This document shows, one piece after another, positions 34,253 to 46,559 of a stretch of 64,000 nucleotides of DNA. The stretch covers positions 5,175-69,174 of the forward strand of contig MNCI01022074.1 of the NCBI GenBank assembly GCA_015680685.1, read 5' to 3'. A program made the translations under genes and the position numbers. Every line of letters starts with the position of its first letter. Position 1 is the stretch's first letter. The DNA is from Gnetum montanum. Its lineage: Eukaryota > Streptophyta > Gnetopsida > Gnetales > Gnetaceae. The notes under the pieces are model-generated. The model was not told the origin of the DNA. It did not search any database and was given only the letters and a program-made list of their open reading frames with translations.

Positions 34253-34753
34253 ATTATTAAAACAAAGCTCTTGAGTTCTAAAATTTTTAAATCCCTTTTT
34301 AAATGTTGACAAGAAATTTATTCATTTCTTATTTCATGTTTTTCCCCTTTTTTGCCTTAAAAATTTATTCAGCTCAAATTTTGAACATTTTTTATTAGAG
34401 AAAAAAAGAAATATATACCTTTTTTTTATTTTAGTGGACCACAAATCCATTTGTTATTGAGATCAGTTTATTTGTCATTACTTTTAAGATAAAGTGTAGT
34501 AAATTTTTCTCCCTTTTCAATACCAGAAAATGAAGCATGATTTGACATAATAAAATAGAAAAGGATATATGTGCGTACCTCACAACAACACTTCAATTTG
34601 TAAAAGAAAGAAAATGATTGTGGCTACAAATGCATATACGCTCACTCCATGGTCAAAGCAAGCAACAAGACATATAAATGAAAGATGAGCTATGATTTGT
34701 GTAGTCATTACTATGATTTTTGTTTTACTTTGACTATCGTACTTCAACAATAG

Positions 34754-35671
34754 TGATGAGCGATGAGGTACCCCTACGTCCAACCATACGAATCACAAAG
34801 CATTTATGTATGATCCGATTGGATTTTGCAAACTTTATTGTTTCTAGTGCACTAATCCTTTAGGAAGTGAATCTAGCTTTAAGGTTAATCATTGTCTTCC
34901 AATTACACTTGTGACATTTGTTGGTATGGTTAAGTGTAACTGAGGCATCCAATTTTTATCATTTTGTGTTTTATAGTTTGGTGCTCAAAATATAGTTAAA
35001 AGGAATTTGATTAACTAATCTAAATTAGCTAATTAACTAGCATTTAACTAATTCTAACATAAGCATTTGATCCTTCTTTCCATACACATCCTGAACCCAC
35101 ATATCCACTGCTAGGCGACCAAGTGCTTTGCTACTCGACGTACCAAGCAATAATGCTATTGGGATTACCAGGTGAATATGTGTTACACTTGAAGCAATCG
35201 TACTTATGTGTGTAACCTATTTCACTGAATTACCTCATTAATGTAATAACTAAAATATATTTAATAACTAATTGAAAGAATTTAATAAATAATTGGAAAC
35301 AGTAAATGCATAAATAAAATAGCTAATCTATCCAAAGTGCTACAAGGTTTATCAGAAAGCTCATCTTTATTGTCACACACACTCTCATGCTCAAGTACAA
35401 CAATGCTCGAATAAAGATCTGTACACTCAAGGGCTCCTATTACAGGCACTCAAGGGAAAAATTCTAACTCTTAAATGAAAAAACTACAAGAGCTTTGTTG
35501 CAACTACTATCTCTACTTGCCATAAATGTAGCTACAAGTGTGTATTTATAGCCAAAAAATCAAAAAGATCAACATTGCATCAATAGGGCCTCGTCGACAC
35601 TTAATATGATGTGTCGACAAGGCCTAGTTGATGAGGCCTTGTCGATGTAGCCAATTGGACATGACTTATCA
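34754..35671 (-). repeat. 3' LTR of the full gypsy element (type III)
   Basis: This 918-bp LTR runs on the minus strand from TGATAAG (35671) to CTCATCA (34754). U3 contains AGGCCT palindromes (35587-35650) in place of the GATATC motifs of the other types, then a TATA-like region near 35545. On plus, TACCCCCACGAC (35672-35683) is the polypurine tract in reverse. Confidence 0.9.
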
Positions 35672-35826
35672 TACCCCCACGACTAAATGAAAAATTGTCC
35701 TCAAGTTTTTTTACAAAAATGAAAAGATATGGAATTATTGACTAACTTTTCTTCAAACAAAAAAATTGACTGACTTAACAAAAAATGGAGTGTACATATC
35801 AACACATTACAAAAAATGAAGGTGTT

Positions 35827-36627
35827 TGATGAGTGGTAAGGTACCCCTACGCTCAACCATATGAATACGAGCGTTACACGCACGATCCAGTCGAACTCCG
35901 TAGATGGACTAGTTGTGGCATCTAGATAGTTAGCCTTAGGTCACAGTTCGTTGTCTTCCCACCTAGACTAGTATTAGCTTTGTCACATATGGTTTAGTCT
36001 AGAGTGAGGTGTATGATGTGTTTCTATGCTAATGCTACTCCTAAGGACAATGGAAAGTAATATTGATTAAGCTAAGAGAGAAAGGGTGAGAAAGAGTCTA
36101 GATAGCCTAAGTGCGATGAGCATCCATTCCTCGATTATCCATACACATCTTGGACTTTGTGCACAACTATCACTGGGATTACCAAGCACAGATCCTAGGT
36201 ATGCTACTGGGTTACTAAGTAGTCACACTTAAATGCTCGTAATCAAGTCGTACTCATTTCACATTCAATAGGAGTTTAGGGTGGGAAGAGATTAACTAGG
36301 AAAGCAGTAAATAAAAATTAAAAAAATAATTAATTAAATTAAGTGAATGCTGCAATGATGAAGTAATCTCAATCTTTATTGCTGGTCATGTGCGTGTCCA
36401 AGTACGTCACACTCGAATAAGGATGCCATACAATTACAATCACCACATTGCGGGCATACACTGGGAGGAAAAGGGTTGAGAAGAAAGACAAAAACTAAAA
36501 TCAAAACTTAAGTCTAAAACTTATTTCTAACTACTTATCAGAACTATCTACCTCTTATTTATAGATGAGGAGACAGGCTACAATGTATCGTACGTGATAT
36601 CGCAGTTGACTAAATGGCAACTCATCA
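35827..36627 (-). repeat. Solo LTR (type I) with perfect 5-bp target duplication
   Basis: This 801-bp LTR has ends TGATGAG and CTCATCA, flanked by GTGTT at 35822-35826 and GTGTT at 36628-36632. No internal sequence is present, so it is a recombination product of a full element. It lies inside the 3' region of the type III element and is therefore younger than it. Confidence 0.95.
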
Positions 36628-36632
36628 GTGTT

Positions 36633-39580
36633 CAAGACACAAAATTGAACACCATGACTCAACTCTTCAAAATCAAGCAACATATTTCTTAATGGCAAGA
36701 AGCTATTGGAGAAATTCAAATGGTCCCAGGCGGTGGTGGCTCTTGAGACTCTAAGGGACCTTCACCAGCTTCATGCATGGGTAGTAGTTGAGGTGGCTGT
36801 GGTTGTCTTGTTGCTGCTACAACCTTAGGTGGGAGGTAGAAAGCATCCAGCAGTGCTTTTATTTTTCTCCTCCTTACTCTGAGGATCATGCACTGTCCAC
36901 ATAGCTTTCCTAATGTGGGTCAGAATGAGCACATCCCAAGGACATGGGATTGTTGGAAATAACTCCTTCGCATTGATGGACCAGGTAGTGAACTATTTGT
37001 GTTTAATGTCAAATGCCCTGACTGTGTGTTTCAGCTCCTAGTAGTCATTCATTTATTTGGCTAGGTTCTCAATGATTGATTGTTGGTCTCTAAATCAAGC
37101 TCTGAGAACTTCAAGTTTAGCGTTTGCAGTCTCAAGCTTCTGCTTACCATCTTTGTGATGTTTGAACTCTACCTCATATAACATATATGAGTTAGCCACT
37201 TGTTATTTTAATTTTGACTACAACCATCCAATTGTTAGCATTACCATGTTTGCATATCGAATATTGGCCAACTCCATGTACTCTATCATCTCCTCTATTT
37301 GCAATGCCTTTAAGTGGATCTCTGCTTTGTTGTAGGCATCAATCCCATCAAAAATGGGTTGCCACGTCTCTCTTCTTTATTAGAGTTGCTAGAGGGCTTC
37401 ATTCAGTTTTGCCTTTACCATCTGAATTTCTTTTTCATTCACTTCCTTCTGCAGGCCAACCTAGTCCTCGTAATGATTCTTCACTTTCTTAAATTTGAGG
37501 ACCTCATTCTTCTAGGTGGAAATTTCAATAGTTGATTTCTAGCACAAGGCATGCACTTGCTCCATTGATAGATTGCCATTTTTCATAGCTAATCTCCTCA
37601 ATTTAGTGTTTACCTTGGCAAGCTACTCCTACTGTTGATGAAGAAATTCTTGCATTTGATCCTTCTAAGCATCAACATTTCATAGGCAATAATTTTATGT
37701 GGTCAAGGCTTCATTCTCCTAGTGCATCTGTTCTAGGACCTTTTGGATTCAATGCATTTCTACTTTAGCTATGGACTGGTTGAAGATGACCATTATTGGC
37801 TCCTCGTCAACCTTCTGGAATCATTCTTGAAGTTGTTCAAAAGCTTTGTCTCTTGTTATTGTTGGGCTGAGGATTGTAGGATTCGCAAGTCGGGCATGAA
37901 GTTCGATAACCTCCATGGCCAAGCATTGGTTTCTTTCTTGGGTCATTTTGAATTGCCCCTCTAGGATAATGCATTTAGCCCTTGTGTTTAGTAGCTCCAA
38001 CTAGGTTGTAGTGATGTTCTCTAGAATATCAAAGATGTTCAGAGTTAATTACCTAGTTTCTACCAATCATTCCAACAACTTTTCATGCTAGGCTATGTCT
38101 AACTTTTTACTAATCATGCTCGTAGACGTCTACATATCTTGAAGTGCTGATATGTTTGGTATAGACATTATCGATGCATTTAATGCTTTAGCTACATGGT
38201 CAGCCAACCACCACTTCAGTTGTTATCTCCAACCCATGGTGCTACATCACCAAGATAGTTGCCTCTTCATCTTCCTCCAACCACATTGAGAAAGTGGTAG
38301 CATTCCTAGAGATTTCTATGACTAAACGGTGTTGCGATAATGACATTGTTGCCTCCTGAGTGTTGGGATCCAACCTCATAGGCAGCTACATTTGTTGGGT
38401 AGAGAAGATTGGACCACCCCTCTCCATTTGGCTAACTGTTTGAGCCACCTCATTAAGGTGACACATCGTGGGTCAACATATAGATGGATCTGCCCCACTC
38501 ATTTCTACTCATTGCTCTTGTTCACTCAACTGCTATTCTGGGATTTTGCTCAAATTCTCAATGGCTATGTAGGTCTCTAATGTTATTTCCTAAGTGAGTG
38601 GTGGTGGTGACTACTCCTCTTTTTGAGTTGTTGTTGGTGTTTTGTCTTTCATGATCTCTAACCATGAGGCCAAAGGAGCATGCTTGAGGGTATCATTAGA
38701 ATAGTGAACAATGCTTACCCTTTTACAAAGTTTCCTAATGAGGCACAAAAAGGGTAGGGTCTTCCTTCCACATTCATTCTCCTTGAAGTGCTTCTCAATC
38801 TCTAAGTAGATTAGCTGTGGAAGGTTAATGAAAAATTTTCCACTTAGAGTGGTGCATGCTTAGGCAGAGAAAGTGGTTACCTCACTTGGCCTTACTATTG
38901 GATTGAGGTGATAGCTCACAATCTTGAAGTAAATTCACTCTACCAGTGTGAGTGCACCATACTCCTTACAATCAACCCCATAGCATCACTAGGTCCACTC
39001 CCTCTTGGCCTTAGAATCACCTTTTGTGGATAATTTAGCCAATTGTGTTTTAGTATCAGGCAACCCAACTGCCTATGCAATTTGCTTCTGCTAAGTAGAA
39101 CACTTAAATGTCCTTGATTTTAACAATGGACCCTAGCCTTCAACTACTTTACAAAAGACATGTCTCTCCCATGTACCATTCCTCATTGAACATGATTATT
39201 GGCCACATGGAAGAAGCTTGTAGTTGTGTCTTGACATCCTCTGGAGCTTTCTCCAAAAATTGCCCGAAGTTGATCTCTTGAAGAATTGATCTTTGGGTCT
39301 CTCATGACTTGATGATGTCTAGGTAGGCTTGAGTCAAAGTGACCTCAAGCCTTGGCACAGGTCCAAGCACTTCTCCTCTTTAGGATTGTTCTGTCAACAC
39401 TTCTACTTTTGGAATTTGTTGGACAAATTCCACTTCGGGCTTCTTACGAAAAGGTCCAATTACATGGGTTACATCTAGTAGTTCTTGGCCTTGTTCTTGT
39501 TGGCCCCTTCCATATCTAGGTCATTTCTCCTGTGGTTGTGAGGTTTCTCCTTCTTGCAGGCATTTTTATTTTGGTATCAT
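36633..39580 (-). pseudogene. ORF3 of the full gypsy element, broken
   Basis: The ATG (39580-39578) is preceded directly by GTGATTATAG on the minus strand. After a Gln/Lys-rich leader comes INFGQFLEKAP near 39260 and SSMWPI near 39200, matching the ORF3 core of the other elements. A long charged region with Leu/Glu/Lys heptad-like sequence and Gln-rich parts follows (38300-36700). Many stops are present. Length and position (pol to 3' LTR) match the plus-strand ORF3 at 10479-13290. No membrane segment is evident, so an env function is not supported. Confidence 0.6.
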
Positions 39581-40036
39581 CTATAATCACAACAAGACCA
39601 TGGATTAGCAATCATTGTGTAACCTTAAAATAATTATGATGCCTTATCTCTTAAAGATAGTTACACTTTGGCTAAGTTGTGATTATGGTTGATTTAATTA
39701 ATCCAATTTTCATTTTATTTATGTATTATCATTAATAAACCATCTTAGAGGTTATTGGAAGGGTTAATCTTTGAAAAAATTAATGTTTCTATGTTATTAA
39801 GGTTATTAACCCTTTGGGGAGTTAGAAAAATTTTCAAAAATTTTTATTGGAAACCTTAAGCTTCCTGGTCCCCATGATAAAGATCTTACCTTTGGTAAGA
39901 GCAAGGTTGAAAAATGGAGTAATTTGGACAAATAGTTGGGAAGTTATGAGCTCTAGAAGGTTTTAAGCTTTGAAAAATTACAAAAACTCCCTATGTGTTA
40001 TGAGTAATTTGCAAACAATTCTTAAGTGTTATGTGG

Positions 40037-40135
40037 TATATATAGGCTATACGCACTACATCAATGAGGCCTTGTTGACAGGGCCTCATTGATGCAGTCA
40101 GCTATGTCAATGAGGCCTTGTTGATGCAGCTATCA
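40037..40135 (-). promoter_or_regulatory. Internal U3-like module upstream of ORF3 (AGGCCT type)
   Basis: Three near-palindromes of the form TCAACAAGGCCTCATTGA (one with AGGCCC) are followed on the minus strand by TATATATA at 40044-40037, 457 bp before the ORF3 ATG. The same palindromes and TATA occur in this element's LTR U3 (49110-49205), which reads GGCCTCATTGAT then CTATATATATG. The other elements have GATATC motifs in both places. Promoter activity is inference. Confidence 0.5.
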
Positions 40136-41050
40136 ACCACTATTGACTATCGTTGACTTCAGTCAAACTTTCAAAATACAAGGAATTTTTGGATAAAATT
40201 GGGGTCAAATAAAAGCTTAAAGAACTAGGAACAATATGAAAACATGAGAAGAGGGTGTTGAAGCTTATAAATGTGGAAAAATGGAGAAAATTTGATTTAG
40301 TGTATGAATGAAATAAATGATTAAGGAGCACTGTGTGATATACTCAATGGAATACACGAAAGATAGGATTGTACTGATGTCAAAGGTAAGGAACCTTAAC
40401 TAATCAAGCCAAGAGCAATGCAAGTGGGTCCTCCCCATAGTAGGCTCTTGCCCTTTTTTCCCTTGCATAACTTCAACTAAAGAGTTCATGGGCCCCATAG
40501 CTTATTAATATTTATGAAAAGTTAAGGACCAACCTAAAAGAATCTACACAAGAATCCCAACACATTAGACCAAGACATAGAACATAATATAGAATCTAGC
40601 AGTGAGGTGAGTTATGGTAGCATCAATGGATGATAGAGAAGGTGGAATGGAGTTCCAAATTAAGGTCATAAGAAGTCCCTTGTGAAATTTGTGTTTAAAA
40701 TGACCTGAGAAGTTCCGTCCTCAGTCTGGACCAAAACCATCCACTTTTAGTGATTTTGCATCATTACTCCAAGATCGATCCACCCACTCAAGACACAAGA
40801 ATGCTTCCACAAAACAACCACCATTCCACAAGATAAGAAAGGAGAAGTAGGAAGTGAGAGAGAGGGCCTTAGTTAGAGGGGACCTTTAGGAATAAGTGCA
40901 TGTTATTCAAGTTCCATAACCAGTGCTTGTAGCTTGTTTTATTTGTCCAAGGGGTGTGCTTTGAATTCCCATTATTTTTTTTATGGAAACCACATCATGC
41001 AACAACATTATTTGACTTCCTATTAGTGGTTGGTGTGGGAACGGTAAAAN

Positions 41051-41752
41051 TAGTTTCTTAGTCCCTTAGCTGAACTCTTGCAGTTTTCCCTTTCTAGAGT
41101 TAGAATTATTTCTAAGTGTCTGTAGTAGGAGTCATAAAGCGAATGGATCTTTATTTGAGCATTGTATACCTGAGCATACCTTGTGTCCAGAAATAAAGAC
41201 AAAATTTGTGATAAACCTTGCAACATTCAAAACAACTTAGTTATTTTAATTAATTATTAATTACTGTTACTTGTTACTCTCATTAGTTAATTAATGTTAT
41301 TTTATTGAATTGTTAATTATCAACGAATTAGTACACCCAATCTGACCACTTCGAGCATACGTGGAACACTTGGTAACCCAGTAATGACTAGCGTTTGGTA
41401 TTCCCAGTAGTGTTACATTGGTTCAGGATGTGTCTAGCAAGTGGGAACAAATGTTGGTGTTAGGGCTAGTTAGAGAATAGTTAACTAGTTAAATCAAATT
41501 AGTTATTAAATTATTTCATTTCTCCACTCTAACCACCAAGAATATAAAACATAAAAAGCATAAAAATCATATACCTCAAGATTACTTAACCATACAACTG
41601 TGCCTTATAAGTAAGCTTGGGAAGACAACGATTGCATCACCCATCCTTGTTCTGTGTAAGCGCATAAGCACTTAATCCTTGGAGTTTGATCGGATCATGC
41701 GTAAATGCTTGTATTCGTATGTTTGGGCGTAGGGGTACCTCACTGCTCATCA
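41051..41752 (+). repeat. Plus-strand gypsy LTR (type II), 5' end missing at an N
   Basis: It matches 6800-7486 and ends CTCATCA at 41752. The U3 start is absent: the sequence jumps from the host element to mid-LTR across the single N at 41050. This is either a truncated LTR or an assembly collapse. Confidence 0.8.
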
Positions 41753-42489
41753 ACTACCAAGGTCATCGACTAACTAAAAGTTTCTTTAATGGAACAGACC
41801 TCAAATTCCTAGAATAAAGAAAACCATAGAGTTCATTAGATGGGCAGATGACGTGGACTCACTATTTATTCCATGAAAAATAAACCATGTCAAAGTCATC
41901 AAACATCAAAATTCAAAAATAGAACATAGACATTGATAATCACATATTAAGCACAAACCATCATTAGTAAATAACAATAGTGGCACTGTGTCCTATGACA
42001 ACAAAACACTCTTTAATAGCAAAAATGAGAAAATATCACACTTGAATAAAACAAAAAAAAGTAAAATATATAAGAAAGTGTAAAATAGTCAAGGTTCAAA
42101 GGTACTAAAGATAGTGTAAAATTAGAAAAATTTGAAAAATCAAGAATTTGTAAAATAAATAATTTGTAAAAATCAAAATGGTGAAAAATAAAAAGGTAGA
42201 AAATTTGAAGAGCCAATTTGATGGTCAGCATAGATTTCCATCTCCCCCATGACCAAGTTGGAAGGAGGAGATTTGAAAAATAGAACATGGTTGTTCATTC
42301 GTTGAGGTGGTAGTTGACCTAGCCTATCTTGGTTCTAGGAAAGGCTTTACTTGTTGGATGTTGATCAACTACTTTTTATTTGGACACTCAGGCTTGTAAA
42401 TCAACATGTCCCTAGAGGGAAAGTTTTGATCAATTATATAAGGCCCCTCCCATAATGTTTGGAATTCTGTCTTTTGGGGTACATGTGTG

Positions 42490-43480
42490 GGGTTCTAGTA
42501 GAGAACCTTATCTCTTGGTTGAAGTTTTACTTTCCTGATTGTAAGGTCATGACATTGCTTGTTGAATGCCTTGTTCATCTCATTCAAGGATAGGGCCACT
42601 AATTGATTTTCATCTAGCATGTTTAGGTTGATTAATCTTTCTTTCTGTGCTAGACTTATGTTAATACTTAGTTTATAGGCTATTGAGAGTGTACAGAGCT
42701 TGGATTGGATTGGAAGCATTGAAAGCTTTCTATACACTAACTCATAGAGAAAATAGCCAATAGGAAGTTTCCAAGTTGAACAGTAAGCCCAGAGAGCATT
42801 TTTAAGTTTTGTACTCCAGTCCTTATATTTGCTAATGATCTACATTAGTATTTTTGTAGTTTCCCGATTGGTTACCTTTGCTTAACCATTGGCTTGTGGG
42901 TGGTAAGGTGTTATTAATTTATGTTCTTCCCCCAAGAGTTGCATTAATTTTCTAAATGTGGTTTCTATGAAATGAGTTCCAATATCAGAAATTAGTGAAC
43001 GTGGCACCCCAAACCTATTGACAATATTTTGTTCTATAAATTTGGCAATAGTGGATGATGTACAATCAGTAATGGGTATCACTTCTGCCCATGTTGTGTA
43101 GTAGTTAGCTGCTACTATAGTATATGTCTTTCTGTTGGACATGGGTGTGATGGGACCCATGAAGTCAATGCCCCATATGTCAAAAGATTCTAGTGGTTGA
43201 ACCCACTATTGAGGACCTTCCATGCAAGAAATCATCCCCTCCTCATATTGACAACATTCAGAAGACTTGATGAATTGGTGGACATCCCTAAAGATTGTAG
43301 GACAATAGTATCCTGCCATCAAGATTTTTATGGCCATGCATCTTCCCACATAGTGGCCTGTGTAAGGTCCTTTGTGAGCATCTTGGAGAACGCACAATTG
43401 ATCTTCATCAAGGACACACCAACTAATTAGGCCATCGACACATACCTTGTAAAGGTGTCCATTGATTTCCATGAAGTATT
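42490..43480 (-). pseudogene. Gypsy integrase, inactive
   Basis: On the minus strand the zinc-binding part (43472-43206) has H-x-H (AHKGPYTGHYVG) and C-C (SSECCQ) positions. The core has IDFMGPITPM (first Asp near 43165) and ISDIGTHF (second Asp near 42988). Where the plus-strand copy has GKVEVTN, this one reads G, stop, AKVTN (42888-42868), so the catalytic Glu is lost and the frame is closed. The C-terminal part runs to about 42490. Confidence 0.85.
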
Positions 43481-43499
43481 TGGCTAGATGAAGAAAATT

Positions 43500-44880
43500 T
43501 TACTTCTTCCTAAAATCCAAGTCTTGTGGCATCTCTTGAGTGAGAAGATATGTGAGGATTCCATTATATCATGTTGCTTTTATATGCATTTGTTCACTTA
43601 TTGCTCCTGTAAAGAGGAGTTCATCTGGAAATTGATCAGAGAGCAAGCTCTCCTCCTCTTTATTATCCCATCTTAAGTGAGAGAGGTGGTCAGCGACCAC
43701 ATTCTTGGTCTCTTTTCGATCCACCATAGTAAGATCGAATTCTTGCAAGATCATGAGTCATCGTATGACACAATGGATCACCTCCGACTTATTCATGAGG
43801 AAGCAAATTGCACTATGGTTCATATGCACAAATACTTTATAACCAAGCACATAGTGCCTAAACTTTTCTAGAGCATATACCGTTGCCATTAATTCTTTCT
43901 CTATGGTGGTGTAATTTAACTATGCTCCCACAATGCTTTGACTCATGTAGTGGACGTAGTATGAATGTTTCTTATCGTCCATCCGCATCAGCACAACTTC
44001 CAAGGCGTAGTTAGATGCATCCATCATGATATGGACAGGTTTGGACTAGTCTAGTGCTCGTAGGATTGGTGCTTCTATGAGTTTCTCCTTTAATTGTTGG
44101 AATGCATGTTCACATTCCTTTGTCTAGATGAAAGGTGCATATTTCTTTGTAAGCTTTATCAATGGCTTTACAATCTTAGAAAAATTCTCTAGGAATCACT
44201 GATAGTAGCTAGTGTGTCCAAAGAATGAATGAACATCTTTAATGGTCTATGGTTGGTGTGTTTTTCCTTGGATGACTCTTATTTTTTCTAGGTCTACCTC
44301 AATCCCTTTTTGAAAAATTCAGTGCCCTAGCACAATGCCTTCTTGGATCATGAGATGGATCTTTTGCCAATTTATTCGTAGGTTTATCTCAACACATCTC
44401 TTCAATACTTGCTCCAGTCGGTCCAAGGCTTGCTCGAATGTAGCTCCATAGGTGGAGAAGTCATCCATGACTAATTTGCTATTGAAAGATACTAAGGACG
44501 AAGTGTTGAAATGTTGCAGGGGCATTGCACAAGCTGAATGGCATCTTACAATATGAAAATGTCCCCCAAGGACTCATGAAGGTTATCTTGGCCTAACCTT
44601 CTGGTGCAATTTGGATTTGGTTATAGCCATTATAACCATCCAAGAAGCTATGATAACAATGCCCACATATGGTGTCTAACACTTGATCCACAAATGACAA
44701 AGGAAAATGATCTTTAAATGTTGCCATATTCAATAGCCTAAAGTCGATGCAAACTTGCCATTTTCCTTCCTTCTTCAGCATAATTACAAGTGGGCTAACC
44801 CACTCACTATCCATGATTGGATAGATGAACCCTGCCTTGAGGAGTTACTCTATTTCTTCCTTGACAATTTGCTTCAATTT
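43500..44880 (-). pseudogene. Gypsy reverse transcriptase and RNase H, broken
   Basis: RT starts near 44814 with SEWVSPLVIMLKKEGKWQVC and the FRLLN motif, then the LDGYNGYNQI block (44640) and VMDDFSTYG (44465-44439), VQ/IQEGIVLGH (44340). RNase H follows and ends with DRKETKNVVADHLSHL (43730-43680). Several frameshifts and stops interrupt it. The motif spellings are Athila/Tat-like rather than chromoviral, and no chromodomain is seen. Confidence 0.9.
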
Positions 44881-46559
44881 GGGGTTTAGTGGCCTCTGTA
44901 GCTACCTTCTAGGCTTCATGGCTAGGTCAGTGTAGATGTGATGCTGGCATATCCTTGGATCGATTCCTGTTAGCTCTAGATATGATCAAGCAAAGGTTGT
45001 TGACCATTTGTTCATCACTTTCAACAACTTTTCCTTTTGTTCAAGAGTAAGTTGGCATTAATTATGACCAATTTACCATTCTTTAAAAATGCATACTCCA
45101 TACTGATTGGTAAAGTTTTTAGTTCTAAGGGCTCTTGCTTGAAGTGATCAAGGATTTCCAACTCTCCCTAATAGGTATCATCATCTTCATTAGAGAGTTG
45201 GGAATGAACTTGTTCAATTTTATCCATGCCTTCAACATATGCACATGTTAGGCTCTCAGTTGGCTTTATGCATATTGTGTTGCTATCTGAATCAGCCATC
45301 AACCACTGTGTGCCCTCCTAATTTTTGGTTACTGCATACAGACACTTTTGAACATTGATCTCTTGGGCACACTTATTGCATGCTTTGATATATGTACTCT
45401 TAATTGACCAAATATTTGGCACGCAATTGTAACTATTATCACTATATGCAAATGCATGGAATATGCTTCTTCTTAATTTTTCCTAGCTCATTTTCCTTAG
45501 ATAGTTCTAAAGATAGGTCCCTTATACCCATTCTTACATTAACTATGCTTAACCAAGCCCTTCCTATAATGATGGAGAAGCCACTTTTGCAGTTGTCCAC
45601 TTTGACCACTAGAAAATTAGCGGGATAGGACCACCCACAAACTATGGTCACAATGTCCTCTACTAATCCCAGAGGGACAGTAATTGACTGATCTGCTAAT
45701 TTTAGACAAATGTTGCTCTTCTTGAGAGGTGGTAGATTCTAGGCCTTGTACATGTTATGGGAGATGAGATTAACTCTAGAACCAAAGTGAAGGAGAGCCT
45801 TCCATGGCTCATGTCCAGCGATATGTAGATATATGAATGGACTTCCTAGGTTGAATATTTTCGTAGGAAGATTGCCAGCCTTGATCTAGTTAAAACTAAC
45901 ATGAGTTAGCATCACAATGTGGATCCTAGGTGGCACTTTGTTTAAAGGGCATTCAAAGGTGTTCGATGTAGAGGATGAGGGTGTTGGAGATGTAGGACGA
46001 TTAGTCAAACAAGATTATGAGGGTTGAAGAGGACTGCTAGGTTAGAAAAATGATCTTTTCCTTGATCAATTGTCTAGACCATTTGGCTGAAAAACCAGTT
46101 GTGAGTGCACAACCCTTGTAACGTTTCATTATTATAGTTGTGGAGGAATCTCACCCTACATGGATGGACCAAGAGGTAACTGGGTTGAAGGTGGAGGTGT
46201 ATGTGTAGAGGGATGTGGAGGATGGTATGAATATGAATATGGATTTTCCTCTTAAGTAGATGGTAAATGTGTTCAGTGGTACTCTAGAGGGTAATAGTGA
46301 TGCTGGAATGATGCATGACTTATAGAACTTCTAGGGGAGATGGGCTACTAAACATAGTACCTATATGGATCTAGTTGCCTATAAGGGTACTGCTACCTTG
46401 GTGTTGGCATTCCCCATGATTGTGATTGATACCACTATTGGTGTTGTTTATAATGTTGTGGAGGAGTTCCACTTGGGTAGTAAGCTTGTTGTTGTTGGTG
46501 GAATTGCCTTGAGGGTAAGGCAATCATCTTGGAGCTTGCCTACGTACTAGGCGAGGATT
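44881..46559 (-). pseudogene. Gag C-terminus and aspartic protease region, broken
   Basis: The protease is marked by FSIIIGRAWLS near 45585-45555 (the IIGRxWL C-terminal motif of plant gypsy proteases). The N-terminal catalytic DSG-like motif should lie near 45780; I see only a decayed trace. The 46000-46560 part is a Gln/Tyr/Pro-rich gag tail like the one at 7700-8350. Confidence 0.6.

Larger units (their letters stand above)
39581..42480 (-). other. Non-coding region between integrase and ORF3
   Basis: It aligns with the reverse complement of 4700-5940 and 8466-10470. It has no gene. It contains the internal module (40037-40135) and, at 41051-41752, a younger plus-strand LTR. A single N at 41050 sits at that LTR's truncated edge. 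Confidence 0.55.
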
